Translations under genes and position numbers: made by a program | NCBI GenBank assembly: GCA_027604185.1 | Contig: JADGKB010000005.1 | Span: 219,382 to 283,381 of the forward strand | Length of the DNA: 64,000 bases | Direction: 5' to 3' | DNA from: Boothiomyces macroporosus | Lineage: Eukaryota; Chytridiomycota; Chytridiomycetes; Rhizophydiales; Terramycetaceae | Shown: in pieces, positions 51,427 to 62,090 of the stretch | Layout of the letters: every line of letters begins with the position of its first letter | How positions within the stretch are numbered: position 1 is the stretch's first letter | The notes under the pieces: model-generated | What the model was told of the DNA's origin: nothing | What the model saw: only the letters and a program-made list of their open reading frames with translations | Database searches by the model: none

Positions 51427-52352
51427 ATGAACTTTCTGAACTGGATATTCTTTATAATAGCTGTTCTAGGACTGATAGGGTCTATACTAGTAGTATTACT
51501 TCGCCACCGGTATTCATCACACCAAGGATTTAAGAAATTAATCATTTCTATCGCAATTGTGGATATGCTGGCGGCAGGTAACCCTTCTTAATCATAGGTC
51601 AAGTAGTTTTTAGCTTGGTTTTTGCACTTGTTGTGGATATGGAGTTGGATGAATTATCTATTGTATCGTTACCGCTCTTACTCGTATTCTTGTTGGCGTC
51701 AATCTTTTTGGCGATAAGCATTGGAGCTATATCCTACTATATAACGTATCTGAATGGCTCTTTGGCAAGTGTTTGGTGGAACACTTCCATCTGTCTTTCT
51801 GTGCTTCTCTCAATGATAATCTCGGGAATCTATGTCATTAATGTTGACTTTGATGCGGTGCAAGTAACCAAGAATACTTTTTTAACCGTTGTGGTTTTGC
51901 TTTACGATGCCTTTTTTGTATTACTCATGACTTTGTATGCAGTCAACTTGTACAAGCTACGCCAATTCAACAAAAAGTCTTCGGGAGACGGTGAAATGAA
52001 TCCGGCCATTAGAATGATGATCCTACTGATGCAGTCGCTCACACTATTAAACTTGGTATGCTATTTACCGTTTGGGTGCTACATTAATGCAGTCGCTTTT
52101 GGACATGGAAATGAAATCATTAGTCACACTATGCAGTACGCATTAGTAACTCATCCATTCGTAACGATTAAAGGGCTGGGCCACTTTATCGCCCTCGAGT
52201 ATGTATACCACTTTAATAACCCATTCAAAAGAGAAGACACTGTTCGCGAATCAAGTTTCAATATGCAGCCGATATTTGTCCCTTATCCAGATGCAGAAGC
52301 CCAGGAAATAGAAGGAGTGACTCCCACTAATAACCATAGATATACCTTTTAA
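51427..52352 (+). CDS. Seven-transmembrane receptor-like protein 2
   Basis: Two exons (51427-51577 and 51598-52352, 20-nt intron) give 301 residues. Seven hydrophobic segments follow a very short N-terminus: IFFIIAVLGLIGSILVVLL, LIISIAIVDMLAAGQVVFSL, LLLVFLLASIFLAISIGAIS, and others. The TM6 motif is MQSLTLLN and the TM7 motif is IKGLGHFIAL. The tail is acidic and holds the phrase FVPYPDAEAQE, similar in position to IIPYTE in receptor 1. Its intron sits at the same place and phase as the second intron of receptor 1, so the two are paralogues. Confidence 0.72.
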
Positions 52353-52460
52353 TAAACATTGTCTAAATCAAGTATCCGGGAAGACTCCCTTTGGCAACAA
52401 TTTCCATTAATTAATGTGCGTGATTACATCAACCAATTTGAATTTTTTTTTCAAATTCAA

Positions 52461-53394
52461 ATGGCAGATTTCGCAAAGCTGTTTAGAAATTCAGCTTTCG
52501 TTTCCACTCATCAAAACCAATTAATAAGAACGACTGACGCAGCAAAGAGCGTTGGAGAATGGGGATTGAAGCACACAGTCAAAGTGCCCTTCAAAGCAAT
52601 TTCAGTTCCTGAATTCGATCAAAAGTTGTTCAAGAGGCCGCACATTAAATCTGGTAACAAGATGATTTATAATCTGAAGAGGTTCCAAGAAATCATGCCT
52701 CCGCCAACAGAAATCAGAGCCAAGGAAATCAATTTAACCGCTACTTATGGATTTGATTCAGATGTATTAATATTTTTAACGACAGGAATTACCAATCAAA
52801 CCATTGGCTGAGTTATCTCCTGTTGAATGGAAAAAGTGGGTTGACTACACCAAAGCGCAAAGAGAAACATACTTGGAAGAAATCAAAAAGGGAAGCATGA
52901 GTGAATTAGATTGGAAGAGATATCTTGGATTAGACAAAATTACAGAACTGCCAAGACCAATACATCCGCCTTATTATTCAACCAGGAAACCAAACCAAGA
53001 ATTACAGCCAGTCAAAGGCCGCATTCTCAATGTTGCAGAAAACAGATCTCTAATTGTTGGTATCGCTGGTTACACTTGCAAATTAGAATACAGAGATATT
53101 CTACCTGGATTACAATTCATCAAACAGCTTCAATCTGGACGTTACTTTGCAATTGACCGCGAAGTTGAATACGATTTCTATATTCTTTCAGTTGATTTCG
53201 ACAAGGACGGAAACCCAGATATTAAAGTGTCAATGAGAAAACCAGATGGAGAGTTACCAAAAAGACCTACTGTATTAAAGAGCACTATGGATGTGTTTGG
53301 CAAGCGGAGCCAGTTAAAGTTGGAGACACGAACTCAAGCTGAAACCGCTCAAGCGATTCTAAGAGAGTTTGCCAATCTTTCTAAAAGACATTAA
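52461..53394 (+). CDS. MRP51: Mitochondrial small-subunit protein Mrp51/bS1m-like
   Basis: Exons 52461-52763 and 52786-53394 (22-nt intron) give 303 residues. The start FAKLFRNSAFVSTHQNQLI, then VGEWGLKHTVKVP, is characteristic of fungal Mrp51 (bS1m), where LFR, GDWGLK and similar words are conserved. The later part includes LSPVEWKKWVDYTK, GRILNVAENRSLIVGIAGY and LPGLQFIKQL. The family is fungal. Yeast Mrp51 sits near the mRNA exit of the mitoribosome and helps translate COX2 and COX3. A T-rich run directly precedes the ATG. Confidence 0.75.
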
Positions 53395-53467
53395 TAAATA
53401 TGGAAAATGATTATTTTGGTTCGCAGTCTTTGATGGATATTCACGTGAGCATTTACACAAACTTACC

Positions 53468-53944
53468 ATGAAGACCAAAATCCTCTCGTTCAAATATAGC
53501 CCAGAGTTCAACAAGCACTATGCCAGTTATTTACCAGAGCATAGCGAATACCTCACTCTACAAGAATTTCAATTGATCCTAAAAGAGCTGGACAATTATC
53601 AACCAAGTGGAATGTCAATTTCTGTTTTCTGGTTTATCCTCTTCCCATTCATTGCGATGTTCACATTTCTGTTCATTGCATCCAAGCTTAATGTAAAAGA
53701 GTTTCCTGAAGAAGGAGTTAAAAACGTCCTAAGTTACTCTAGTTTGTTTTCTGTGCTAGCTTACTATTATTTAGATAGTTCAAAAACAAGTAGACATCAG
53801 AGGTATGTAAAGATTGTTTGTGTATTGGCCACTTCAATAGTCAGTGGTAAAGGGTTGATCGTAGAGCCTGGTATAGGTAACCAAGTAGATATCTACTGTG
53901 GTTCAAGTTTGGAAATGGTATCTGTTAGGAAACTTGATCAATAG
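53468..53944 (+). CDS. Golgin A7/ERF4-like membrane protein
   Basis: From the ATG at 53468 a single exon encodes 158 residues. The first part, YSPEFNKHYASYLPEHSEYL then TLQEFQLILKELDNY, resembles the Golgin A7/ERF4 domain, and a long hydrophobic stretch (VFWFILFPFIAMFTFLFIAS) follows. ERF4 is the partner of the Erf2/DHHC9 palmitoyltransferase that modifies Ras. The match is short and partial, so a different small ER membrane protein is possible. An alternative start at 53400, with a 29-nt intron 53445-53473, gives 171 residues and keeps the frame, but leaves only 5 bp after the previous stop. Confidence 0.45.
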   Translation: MKTKILSFKYSPEFNKHYASYLPEHSEYLTLQEFQLILKELDNYQPSGMSISVFWFILFPFIAMFTFLFIASKLNVKEFPEEGVKNVLSYSSLFSVLAYYYLDSSKTSRHQRYVKIVCVLATSIVSGKGLIVEPGIGNQVDIYCGSSLEMVSVRKLDQ

Positions 53945-54034
53945 TTACCGTATAAGATGCTTACCAAATGGTATTCGATTAGGTATAACTTGGGAATAAA
54001 GACTGGTTTTATTGGTCTAAATTGTTTTCCTTTA

Positions 54035-54722
54035 ATGAAGCAAACAAAGCTAAATTTCCCTATAAAACGAAAGGCAGAAGATGGAGAAACTAGCCCAAGG
54101 AAACAAGCAAAACAAGAAGATATCGTATTCTTGTTTACCCACGGTGCTGGCGGCGGATTAGATACTAAGCCAAGTCAAACCTGGATAGAACTTCTTGGCA
54201 GAATAGGTCAGTATGTCTAACCCAGGAATAGTCCATCCTTTAGAGTACAGCTACGTAGCGAAAAAGAAACCGCCTTCAAGAATGCCTACATTGGTAGAGG
54301 AACAAATCCAAGAATATTTGAAAATCAAGGAGCTATACCCAGGAAAACATATCGTAATGGCTGGACGATCAATGGGAAGCAGGGTAGCTTGCCATGCTTC
54401 GACGGATAACCGAATAGATCCGCTTGCAATAGTATGTTTATCCTACCCATTGATCGGTAACAACAAATCAGTCAGAGACGAAATACTAAAGGAAATGACT
54501 TGTCCAACGTTATTTGTTCAAGGTACTAGAGATAAGATGTGCCCAATTGACCAGCTTGAATCGATTCTTAACGATAATTCAAGAGATAATTGTGAAATAT
54601 TTGTATTTGAAGGCGGAGACCATTCGCTTAATGTTTTGAAGCGGCAGCCGAAAAGCTTGGATTCAATACAAAAAGAGTGTCTTTTAAAGATAACGGGGTT
54701 CTGTCAGAGTAAATACAAGTAG
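54035..54722 (+). CDS. TEX30/KANSL3-like alpha/beta hydrolase
   Basis: Two exons (54035-54206 and 54226-54722; 19-nt intron with GTCAG donor) give 222 residues. The hydrolase core has FLFTHGAGGGLDTK (oxyanion HG loop), MAGRSMGSRVACHAS (nucleophile Ser in GRSMGS), VQGTRDKMCP (acid Asp) and FEGGDHSLN (His). These belong to the dienelactone-hydrolase-like group that includes TEX30. Substrate unknown. An upstream ATG at 53957 is in frame, but the added stretch has poor composition. The N-terminus after 54035 has a basic KRKAEDGE...PRKQAKQ region that could be a nuclear signal. Confidence 0.75.
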
Positions 54723-54726
54723 TTTA

Positions 54727-55698
54727 TTATACACTTTCTTCTATAGAGTCTTTCCAATCAATAGTTAACAATGTAGGATCCAGCTCTTTGAATGTTGGAG
54801 TGATATTGGACTGGAATTTACCTTCAACAAAAGAGTACTCGAAAAACAGTAATGCAATCGCGTGTAAAAAGCCTTTTGATCCTACCGCTACACAGTAGTA
54901 GTAGGTGACTATCGTCCAAGCAAAAGGCCGTGGGTATGTAACGTACATTATACTATAGTTTTCAAGTACGGATGAAAATAGTTGAAGCAAATTTGCAAAT
55001 GTGAGTGCTTGGACCATGTTTAGCATTAAAAGTAAGCTTGATTGTGGGTGCGATGCTTCCTGAACCTGTCTCTTGAGTTTAACAAGTGTAATGCCAAACA
55101 ACCCAAACATTATCGCAAAAGCAATAGAAGACTGTATAATTTGCGACCATTCATAAACCAAATTCCACGTTTTGAACTGGCTATCCTCATAGAATATAAT
55201 GTTGTAATAAATCAGGAATGCCGTTGTCACAGTTAAAGGGATAGCTACACAAATGATACTTGCAAACTTCCACTTAAATTGTTGAAAGCTTTTTCGTTGG
55301 TAAATGATTGCAAATGCAGCAATGGCAATAAACACACCGAAATTAGCTGAGCCATAGTAAAATATATCGTTGAGGAGTAGGAATATTCTTCTTATTCGAT
55401 GCACTGCCCACCATCCCTGTTCGGTATATTTGGTGCTTTGCCAGTTATCGTAAAACCCAGTCTGACAGTTTTCGTAGTACTCCAACTCTTCAAAAACCAT
55501 CCCGATTAAAAATGTAACTGCTGCTAGTAAATCGAAATAGGCTGTGACTGAAATTAACATTCCAAAACTGGATTCTTGCTTAAAGTATTTTGTTCTAACA
55601 CGGAGAATGTAGAGTGCACCAACTATTCCCAAGAAACAAAACACTATGGTTACGGTATCTGTCGGTAGCATGAAATTGCAAGCTATTGGGTTCTTCAT
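54727..55698 (-). CDS. Seven-transmembrane receptor-like protein 3
   Basis: A single exon encodes 323 residues, with no intron, unlike its paralogues. Helices: VTIVFCFLGIVGALYIL; GMLISVTAYFDLLAAVTFLI; DIFYYGSANFGVFIAIAAFA; ASIICVAIPLTVTTAFLIYY; IIQSSIAFAIMFGLFGITLV; LLMLNMVQALTFANLLQLFS; VTYYYCVAVGSKGFLHAIAL. The TM6 motif VQALTFAN and the TM7 motif SKGFLHAIAL are the family signature. The tail contains ITP and DPTLLTIDW, shared with receptor 4. It faces the hydrolase gene tail to tail, with stops 4 bp apart. Confidence 0.75.
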   Translation of the reverse strand: MKNPIACNFMLPTDTVTIVFCFLGIVGALYILRVRTKYFKQESSFGMLISVTAYFDLLAAVTFLIGMVFEELEYYENCQTGFYDNWQSTKYTEQGWWAVHRIRRIFLLLNDIFYYGSANFGVFIAIAAFAIIYQRKSFQQFKWKFASIICVAIPLTVTTAFLIYYNIIFYEDSQFKTWNLVYEWSQIIQSSIAFAIMFGLFGITLVKLKRQVQEASHPQSSLLLMLNMVQALTFANLLQLFSSVLENYSIMYVTYPRPFAWTIVTYYYCVAVGSKGFLHAIALLFFEYSFVEGKFQSNITPTFKELDPTLLTIDWKDSIEESV

Positions 55699-55800
55699 TC
55701 TGAAAGTTGAAAAAACTGATTCCCTATCCGACTTGGGGCAGTTTGCCCCGATTTGTTGAAAAAGGAAAACCCGCGACCTCTTGGGACCTCTTTGTAATCA

Positions 55801-56810
55801 TTAAACAATAGTGTTCATCGTCCATTCGATGGTAGGGATACTAGGATCAGTGCTGGCATTGGGTGTTAAATTGGAAAATAGCTTTCCGTCTTTGATCCTG
55901 TATTCTGACAGTAACAGCGCAATCATGTGAAACAGCCCTTTAGAAGACACTGTGATGTAGTACATTTGAGAATATATATTTGAATCTGACTGTATAATTC
56001 GTGCATCCTGCAGTATGTATAAATATGATATTGAGCAAATGATATTGGACAGTGTCAATGCCTGTATCATATTCATCATTAATTTAAGCGGTTTGGGATC
56101 TGCATTCAAGTTTGATTTGTATGATGACGAGTCCTGGGATCTGAGTTTATGTAGGGTCATTATGAAGAATACAATCATTGGCAGGAGCAACGAAAACGAA
56201 TAAATAAGGTATACAAGATCATACCTATAACTCCTATCGTTAGTTTCGGATAACCATTTAGCCCAATATGTATAGTATTTCACATTGTTGAAATAGCTAA
56301 TCAAGCTGCCAATGCAGATAATTAACGGTGGTATCGTAGCTACCTTTAACAGCCGCTTCCATTTGATATTCTGCGATGACCCATCCAGACAAACGACAGA
56401 AAAGGCAATGTAGGAAATTATCAATCCGATATCCCCACTGGACAGCAGGAAAAAGTCTTGCGTTTGGAGCACTACCCGTTGTAGTTTAAACAAGAACCAA
56501 AACTCTGGGTATTCCAAAAAAGACTTTCGCACGTTAAAGTTTGGGTCATTGAAATTGATTCCAAGTCTGCATTGATACGATTCGTTGTTTGAGTAGAGGA
56601 TAGTGGCAATTAACCACAACAACGAAGACAGAAAGTCGAATATTGCCATTGCACATATCAGGTATCCAAACCCATTACGGTTCTTGAAATATCGTTTGCG
56701 ATTCTATATCAATGTAATGTTACTGCTAGGATTATTCCTGATCCAGCCATTCCAAGAATAGAAAATATTATTGTTGGCCAATTCAGATATAATTGGATAT
56801 CGCAATACAT
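55801..56810 (-). CDS. Seven-transmembrane receptor-like protein 4
   Basis: Two exons (56724-56810 and 55801-56703, 20-nt intron) give 329 residues. TM1 (WPTIIFSILGMAGSGIILA) is supplied entirely by the first exon. Others include LICAMAIFDFLSSLLWLIAT, DIGLIISYIAFSVVCL and LVYLIYSFSLLLPMIVFFIM. TM6 holds IQALTLSN and TM7 holds SKGLFHMIAL. The tail phrase LTPNASTDPSIPTIEW parallels that of receptor 3, its closest relative. The intron lies after TM1, at the same position and phase as the first intron of receptor 1. Confidence 0.75.
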
Positions 56811-57241
56811 TTAGAGGTATATTTAAAGGGAAAGATTCAAAATGTCATGTTTGTGGTGCGCTCCCTGTTTGTTCTGGTGCCTAACCATAAAAAGACAAAC
56901 ACCCAACGATATCGCCAATAACGCCTTGCGATTAACCCCTACCAAATTTGCGTTAAATCAACCTTATATCTACAGATATATGGATTTAAAGTGGTGACAG
57001 GCAAGCCATGATATATAGATGTTGGGTCTGAAGTTTGAGCTCCATAAACAGTCAGTCGTCGAACCTTTCAACTCTGATTTTTACCCATATCATTCAAATT
57101 GATTGTATTTGCGATAGATTTATGAGCAGTCGCTAACACTAGTATGATTTCCATTTCTCTTTGGCTGGTGATATTCATCAATTGTTTTTCCGTTCACCCT
57201 ATTTGAGATGGTGGTACAACCCATCTTTGCTTTGTATTCAA
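56811..57241. other. 431-bp divergent intergenic region
   Basis: Lies between receptor 4 and DGAT2, which point away from each other. A plus-strand frame is open from 57161 to the DGAT2 start but does not look conserved. No other feature seen. Confidence 0.4.
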
Positions 57242-58259
57242 ATGACAGAAATACAATTCGAACCTCGTAAAATCCCTATTCAGAATGGATGGCAACCCGC
57301 AGCAATTCTCTTCTGGATTATCATGTACCCATTTTTAATGGCGGTCTACTTTTCGCTATACAAAATCCAAGTTGTAATACCACTCTTGCTGGCATATCTC
57401 ATTTACTTGTACCTGGATCCTACACCGGAAATGGGAGGCAGGCAAAGCAAATGGTTTAGAAACCTTGCATTATGGAGAAATATGAGAGGTATATTGTTTT
57501 GACGTAGACTATTTCCCAGCTAGACTCGTTAAAACTGCCGAACTGGATCCAAGCAAAAACTATGTATTTGGATACCATCCTCATGGTATTATCGGACTTG
57601 GTGCATTTATTAATTTTGGGACTGACGCCAACTCGTTTACCAGCATGTTCAGAGGCATTAGCGTCCATTTACTTACTTTGGATGCCAACTTTTTCATTCC
57701 TCTGGCTAGGGATGTACTATTGTTCCTAGGAATATGCTCCGCGTCCCAAAAATCTTGCAATAACATTCTTACAATGCAACCAGGGAGCTCCATTATGATT
57801 GTCCTAGGTGGTGCTCAAGAATCAACACTTGCATTCCCAAACACCAATGGTCTAATCTTGAAAAAGCGATTTGGCTTTGTAAAGATTGCACTTGCCAATG
57901 GCGCATCTCTTGTCCCAGTCTTCAGTTTTGGTGAAAATGACATTTGGGATCAGCTGCCTAACCCAAAAGGTTCAATGCTTCAGAAATTCCAGGATTTTAC
58001 TAGAAAGACGCTGACTTTTGTACCTCCAGCAATCTATGGTCGTGGTTTGTTTTCCGAGGGTTTTGGATTGATGCCTCATAGAAGACCAATAACTTCAGTA
58101 GTAGGTGCGCCAATCGAGTGCCCAAAAGTAGAAAATCCATCTCGAGAACTAGTACTTGAATATCAGTTGAAATATATTCAAGCACTTGAAAACCTGTACC
58201 ACGAACATAAACACAAGTATCTGCCAAACAGAGTTGAAGAATTGAAATTCGTAGAATAA
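57242..58259 (+). CDS. DGA1: Diacylglycerol/monoacylglycerol acyltransferase 2 family
   Basis: Exons 57242-57488 and 57508-58259 (19-nt intron) give 332 residues. A hydrophobic hairpin near the N-terminus (LFWIIMYPFLMAVYFSLY, VVIPLLLAYLIYLYL) anchors it in the ER. The family motifs follow: DYFPARLVKTAELDPSKNYV, the active-site FGYHPHGIIGLGA, IVLGGAQES, KRFGFVKIALANGASLVPVF and FGLMPHRRPI. It probably makes triacylglycerol from diacylglycerol and acyl-CoA. The His in YHPHG is intact. The family also includes MGAT and wax synthases, so substrate choice is not proven. Confidence 0.9.
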
Positions 58260-58285
58260 AGCCTCATATTTTTACCATCAGGTAT

Positions 58286-58910
58286 TTATTCGTAGTCAAT
58301 TGAAATGTAAATTCCTTCCCTCGCAATCCACAATTCATTTTCGCCCTTTGAATATCTTCCGCTCACTTCTAGTTGACCATTAATAGGGTTCCCGTATGTA
58401 TATCTGGTATTGCTAGATAAATAAGCTCCAGTATCGACATGTTCTACATTAGAAAAGGTTACTCAAGGAGACTGGCTCTTCCCTTTTCCACACTTTTCCT
58501 TTACATTCAACTATCCAGTTATCACCCGTGTCAGCTACATCATATGCTGATACTTCCTGCTGTTGCGATAGAGGACTCTGTATCTTGTGTGAATGTAAAA
58601 ACTTTTTGGTATTCGAGTGTTTCAACCTGATTGTTGATCCACATTGAACAGATACACCTCTGGTACAGTAGCTTTGGTATTCTCCAAATACTGCAAAATA
58701 AGAATTTGGGTCATTGGCTCCTTGGAATCCAGTAACAGATTGCTGCCCAGACCCACTTCCATAGTTTACTTCATGTGAGTGCAGGTAGTATCCCGAAGGC
58801 TTGTGCGCCAGCTTTATAATCGACCCGCAAGTTACTGTAGCAAATTCCTTTTCCAATACAAAGTCAGTGGCTAATATTGGTGTTATCAAGAGTGCAAAAT
58901 TTGAAAGCAT
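58286..58910 (-). CDS. SDF2-like secretory-pathway MIR-domain protein
   Basis: Two exons (58463-58910 and 58286-58443, 19-nt intron) give 201 residues. A signal peptide (MLSNFALLITPILA) precedes three MIR repeats with VTCGSIIKLAHKPSGYYLHS, YGSGSGQQSVTGFQGANDPN, QCGSTIRLKHSNTKKFLHSH and LKHVDTGAYLSSN. SDF2/SDF2L1 works with ER DnaJ chaperones in quality control and with protein O-mannosylation. No HDEL-like C-terminal signal is visible, so retention would need a partner. Confidence 0.9.
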
Positions 58911-59138
58911 TTCGAGATTGAACTGAAAAATTGACTTTTGGAGAGACGAGTCTTAACACAAGGTCCCTACGAATTGAAAGGGTTGGGGCAGCAACCTGAA
59001 TGGGACAAACTGAAACGAAACCGGATGGTAGTAGGATGCGCATAAGACTAACGGATCCCCTATGGGTGAAATCAATATATTTTAATGTCCTGTTGCTATA
59101 TATTTGACAGTTCGCGTGCAGTGACATCACTTTGCTTG

Positions 59139-61219
59139 ATGTCTGCAAAGAGCAAGAAGAAGGGAAAGAAGGAAAAGACTCCAAAGGAAGCCAGCCCAGG
59201 TATTCAAAATTAATCAAAAGAAAAATTGGCTGAGCAACAGGAGCAGCGCACTTTGGAATATTACCAAGTAAAAGTGTCGGATTTGATGGACAAGCTGGAG
59301 CGAATGTAATTCTAAATTCACTCAAGGAAAACCAAAAACGAGAATTTACAAAAGGAAAATACTACGCTAGCTAGGACTCAGGCTAAATTTTACAGCGACA
59401 AGCAAGATATTGTGGAATTTTTGAACATCAAAGTAGGCGAGCACGAAAGAATGATTGCTAGCTTGGAAAACAAAAATAGAACTCTGGATCAAGAAAAGAA
59501 GGATTTGGAATTGCATTATCAAACACTAATTGCGAATGTGGAGAGATCTTCGCAGATGGAGCTGGATAATCTGAATCAGCAGTGTCAAAAATTCAAAGCA
59601 GAATTAGTGGAGCTGTCATCATTTTCTGCACAGAAAGATGATATGGAAGAGCAATTGAAACAATTTAAAATACTATTGGAAAAGAAGGAGAATGAATATC
59701 GTGAAACTGTACATAATCTGGAACGTAAAGTGTTGCAGGACAAAGTAATACAAGTGTAATGCGCAGAGTCAAATGAAGAGAGAGATGCTTCAAAAAGTAA
59801 ATGAAGCCGTAGCGAATTTCCGCCGAGTAGCAGACCAACAAATGGCTGAAGTAACTATACTTAATTCAGACTACTAAACGAGCAATTAGAGAAAACATGT
59901 CCATCACAGCGCAATTGAAAAAGATGAGTTTGAAAACCGTTGAATTTATATCCGAGAACGAAGCTTTGAATGAAAAGATGAAGAAATTAAAGACCACAAA
60001 TAGCTTGCTGATGGAAAGCGAGAGAGAATTAGCAAAGCGAAACCATGCCAATCAAAAAGTAATCAAAATGCTTGTAGAGAAACTCAAAGGTAACCGTAAT
60101 TAATACCAGAGAGTGATCAAATGCTTGAAATCGCTTTTGACGACCCAAACTATGATCCATTCCAAGCACCAAAAGAATACCTGACTGAAGAAATGATTGA
60201 AGTGATTTCAATTTAAAGATAGGAAATTAGGGGATTGCAAGACGATTACAATATTTTAGCTGATCGTCTAGGAGCTCTTCCTGATGTTGAAAGCGACTTG
60301 AGGTTGATTATCGAAGAAGCCCAAACAGCTATAGAATCAGATACTGCAACACAAGAGGTTTTAAACTATATACAATCTAATTTACAAATCATTGCTGATA
60401 GGTGATTAAAATTAACACAGGTTGAGTGAGATGACCCAGTTTGATGAAGCACAACAATCTGTTGAAGATAGCCAAGGATCATCATCTCAATCTGAACAAG
60501 AGTTTTATGATGAAGGATCGAATGTAGCACAATCCGCATCAGTTACAAATCCTTCTCTCCCGGAAATTGAGAGTGAAGATGAGGAAGAATCAGAAGGTTT
60601 CATGGAGCAACTCTCTGCAACAGATTCCCAGCAACAACTAGACAGCGTCTCAAATTCACTAAAAGAGTCAGAATTTCTTTCAAAGGAAGATTTAAATTCT
60701 CAAGAATTGAAATTCCCTGATGACTACGAGGAAGATCAATCCGAGATTGATGATTCTGAGGCAAGCACTCCAAAACTATCAAATGCGTCAATATCCAGCA
60801 AAAAATCAAGTGAAAAAATTCAAGCAGTGACATTGACGCCTAGGAAGCCTGGAAAGGAAACGAACCAGTATCAAAGAAAAATTGAGCTAAACTTTATGAA
60901 AATGATAAAGTCAACAAAAAAAGTTGTGTATGATAACGAGTACAAACCTGATATTTTATCTTTTGGCACACAAAGGACTATTGGTATACAAACTACTCCA
61001 TTCAGTTTTGGTCCACCAGTGAATACAGAGTATCTCCTGGGTGAAGTGAGACCATGGGGCAAGAAAGCAGAGTACCTTCCGCCAAAAGGACTTGGCATGT
61101 ATGTATCAAGAAGCCACCAAGCTCAAATGACAAAGATCCTAACTAGCGCTCACCGCAAAGTAAAAAATGAAACCAAATTACCACCAGTTGTTTCTAGTAC
61201 AAAAGTTAACCGAATGTAG
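59139..61219 (+). CDS. BBOF1: BBOF1/CCDC176 basal-body coiled-coil protein
   Basis: Eight exons give 645 residues; introns are 59200-59220, 59306-59326, 59745-59766, 59851-59869, 60090-60109, 60202-60222 and 60402-60420. A Lys-rich head (SAKSKKKGKKEKTP) precedes about 300 residues of coiled coil, for example YYQVKVSDLMDKLERMKTKN and VEFLNIKVGEHERMIASLEN. An acidic Ser/Glu/Gln region follows, then a conserved-looking end, RPWGKKAEYLPPKGLGMYV. These parts match basal-body-orientation factor 1, which in vertebrates positions basal bodies and is an axonemal component. It agrees with CEP131 and Tubby in suggesting flagella. The C-terminal 220 residues are the least certain part of the model. Confidence 0.78.
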
Positions 61220-61263
61220 TTAAATACATTGCTGTATTATAATAAAAAACTCGACAAATTTAT

Positions 61264-61868
61264 TCAGTTTGGTTTCAAGGTAGCTGTCAAAAACTTTTTA
61301 CCCAAGTTGCTCATAATTTCTTGTCTCTTTTCGTGGGATAATTTTGTATACGCTTCGTACACGCTGACTCCCTTCATATCTCTAACTTTACCAGCTTTGT
61401 TTCCATAGTATCCACCAATAACTGCCCCAGGGACATTCAACACAATGAATCCAAGCATCACACCAGCGATAGACCCAATTGGTTGCCAGAAATATCTAAA
61501 TTAATGATAATTACGATGGATTTGGAACTTCTGGGACCATTAGATCATTAAACATTTCCGAAAATATTTGAATTGGATTGACTGATGAGGTAAAGATAAA
61601 GTTGTTTTCTTCATCATACTGTAATCTACGTTCTTTATCGCTACAGTCAGTTGCAAGTACCTCAATACGAAATAGGCATTGGCAATTTCTTGGAATCTTT
61701 CAGTAGCATCTGGAGAAGAGTTTCTATCTGGGTGGTATGTCAACTATGGTTAGTCCTGCACATATCAAATAGCGCAGTAGAACTTACTGATTCTCTAATG
61801 TAGGCTTCTCTGATTTGAGCTTCAGTTGCATTTTTAGGCACCCCTAATACTTGGTAATAATCAGACAT
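61264..61868 (-). CDS. DnaJ (Hsp40) protein with C-terminal membrane segment
   Basis: Four exons give 173 residues; introns are 61744-61787 (44 nt), 61641-61660 and 61496-61514. The J-domain begins DYYQVLGVPKNATEAQIREA. Its HPD motif (LTYHPDRNSSPDATERF) is intact and created at the 44-nt splice. Then follow a linker and a glycine-zipper membrane stretch, GSIAGVMLGFIVLNVPGAVI, then GGYYGNKAGK. The end (KLSHEKRQEIMSNLGKKFL) is helical. Membrane-anchored J-proteins of this size recruit Hsp70 to the ER or mitochondrial membrane; location is not certain. The 44-nt intron is one of only four introns above 32 nt in the window. Confidence 0.85.
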
Positions 61869-62090
61869 TTGGAACTTGGTGAAAGTTCTTGCAAGCCATC
61901 TCGGCTGTTTTGTTTCGCCGCCATTTTCATATGGCCAAGTGTAAATCAAAAGGGTGAATGAATGCTTGACTACAATCGAATTATTGCAGTCTAGTAGAAT
62001 ATGAGGTATTATACTGGTAGGCAGCAAACTTGAATATTGCACTCGTTTATTAAATTGAAATGTTGTCGCATCTACTGTTAGATCAATTCG

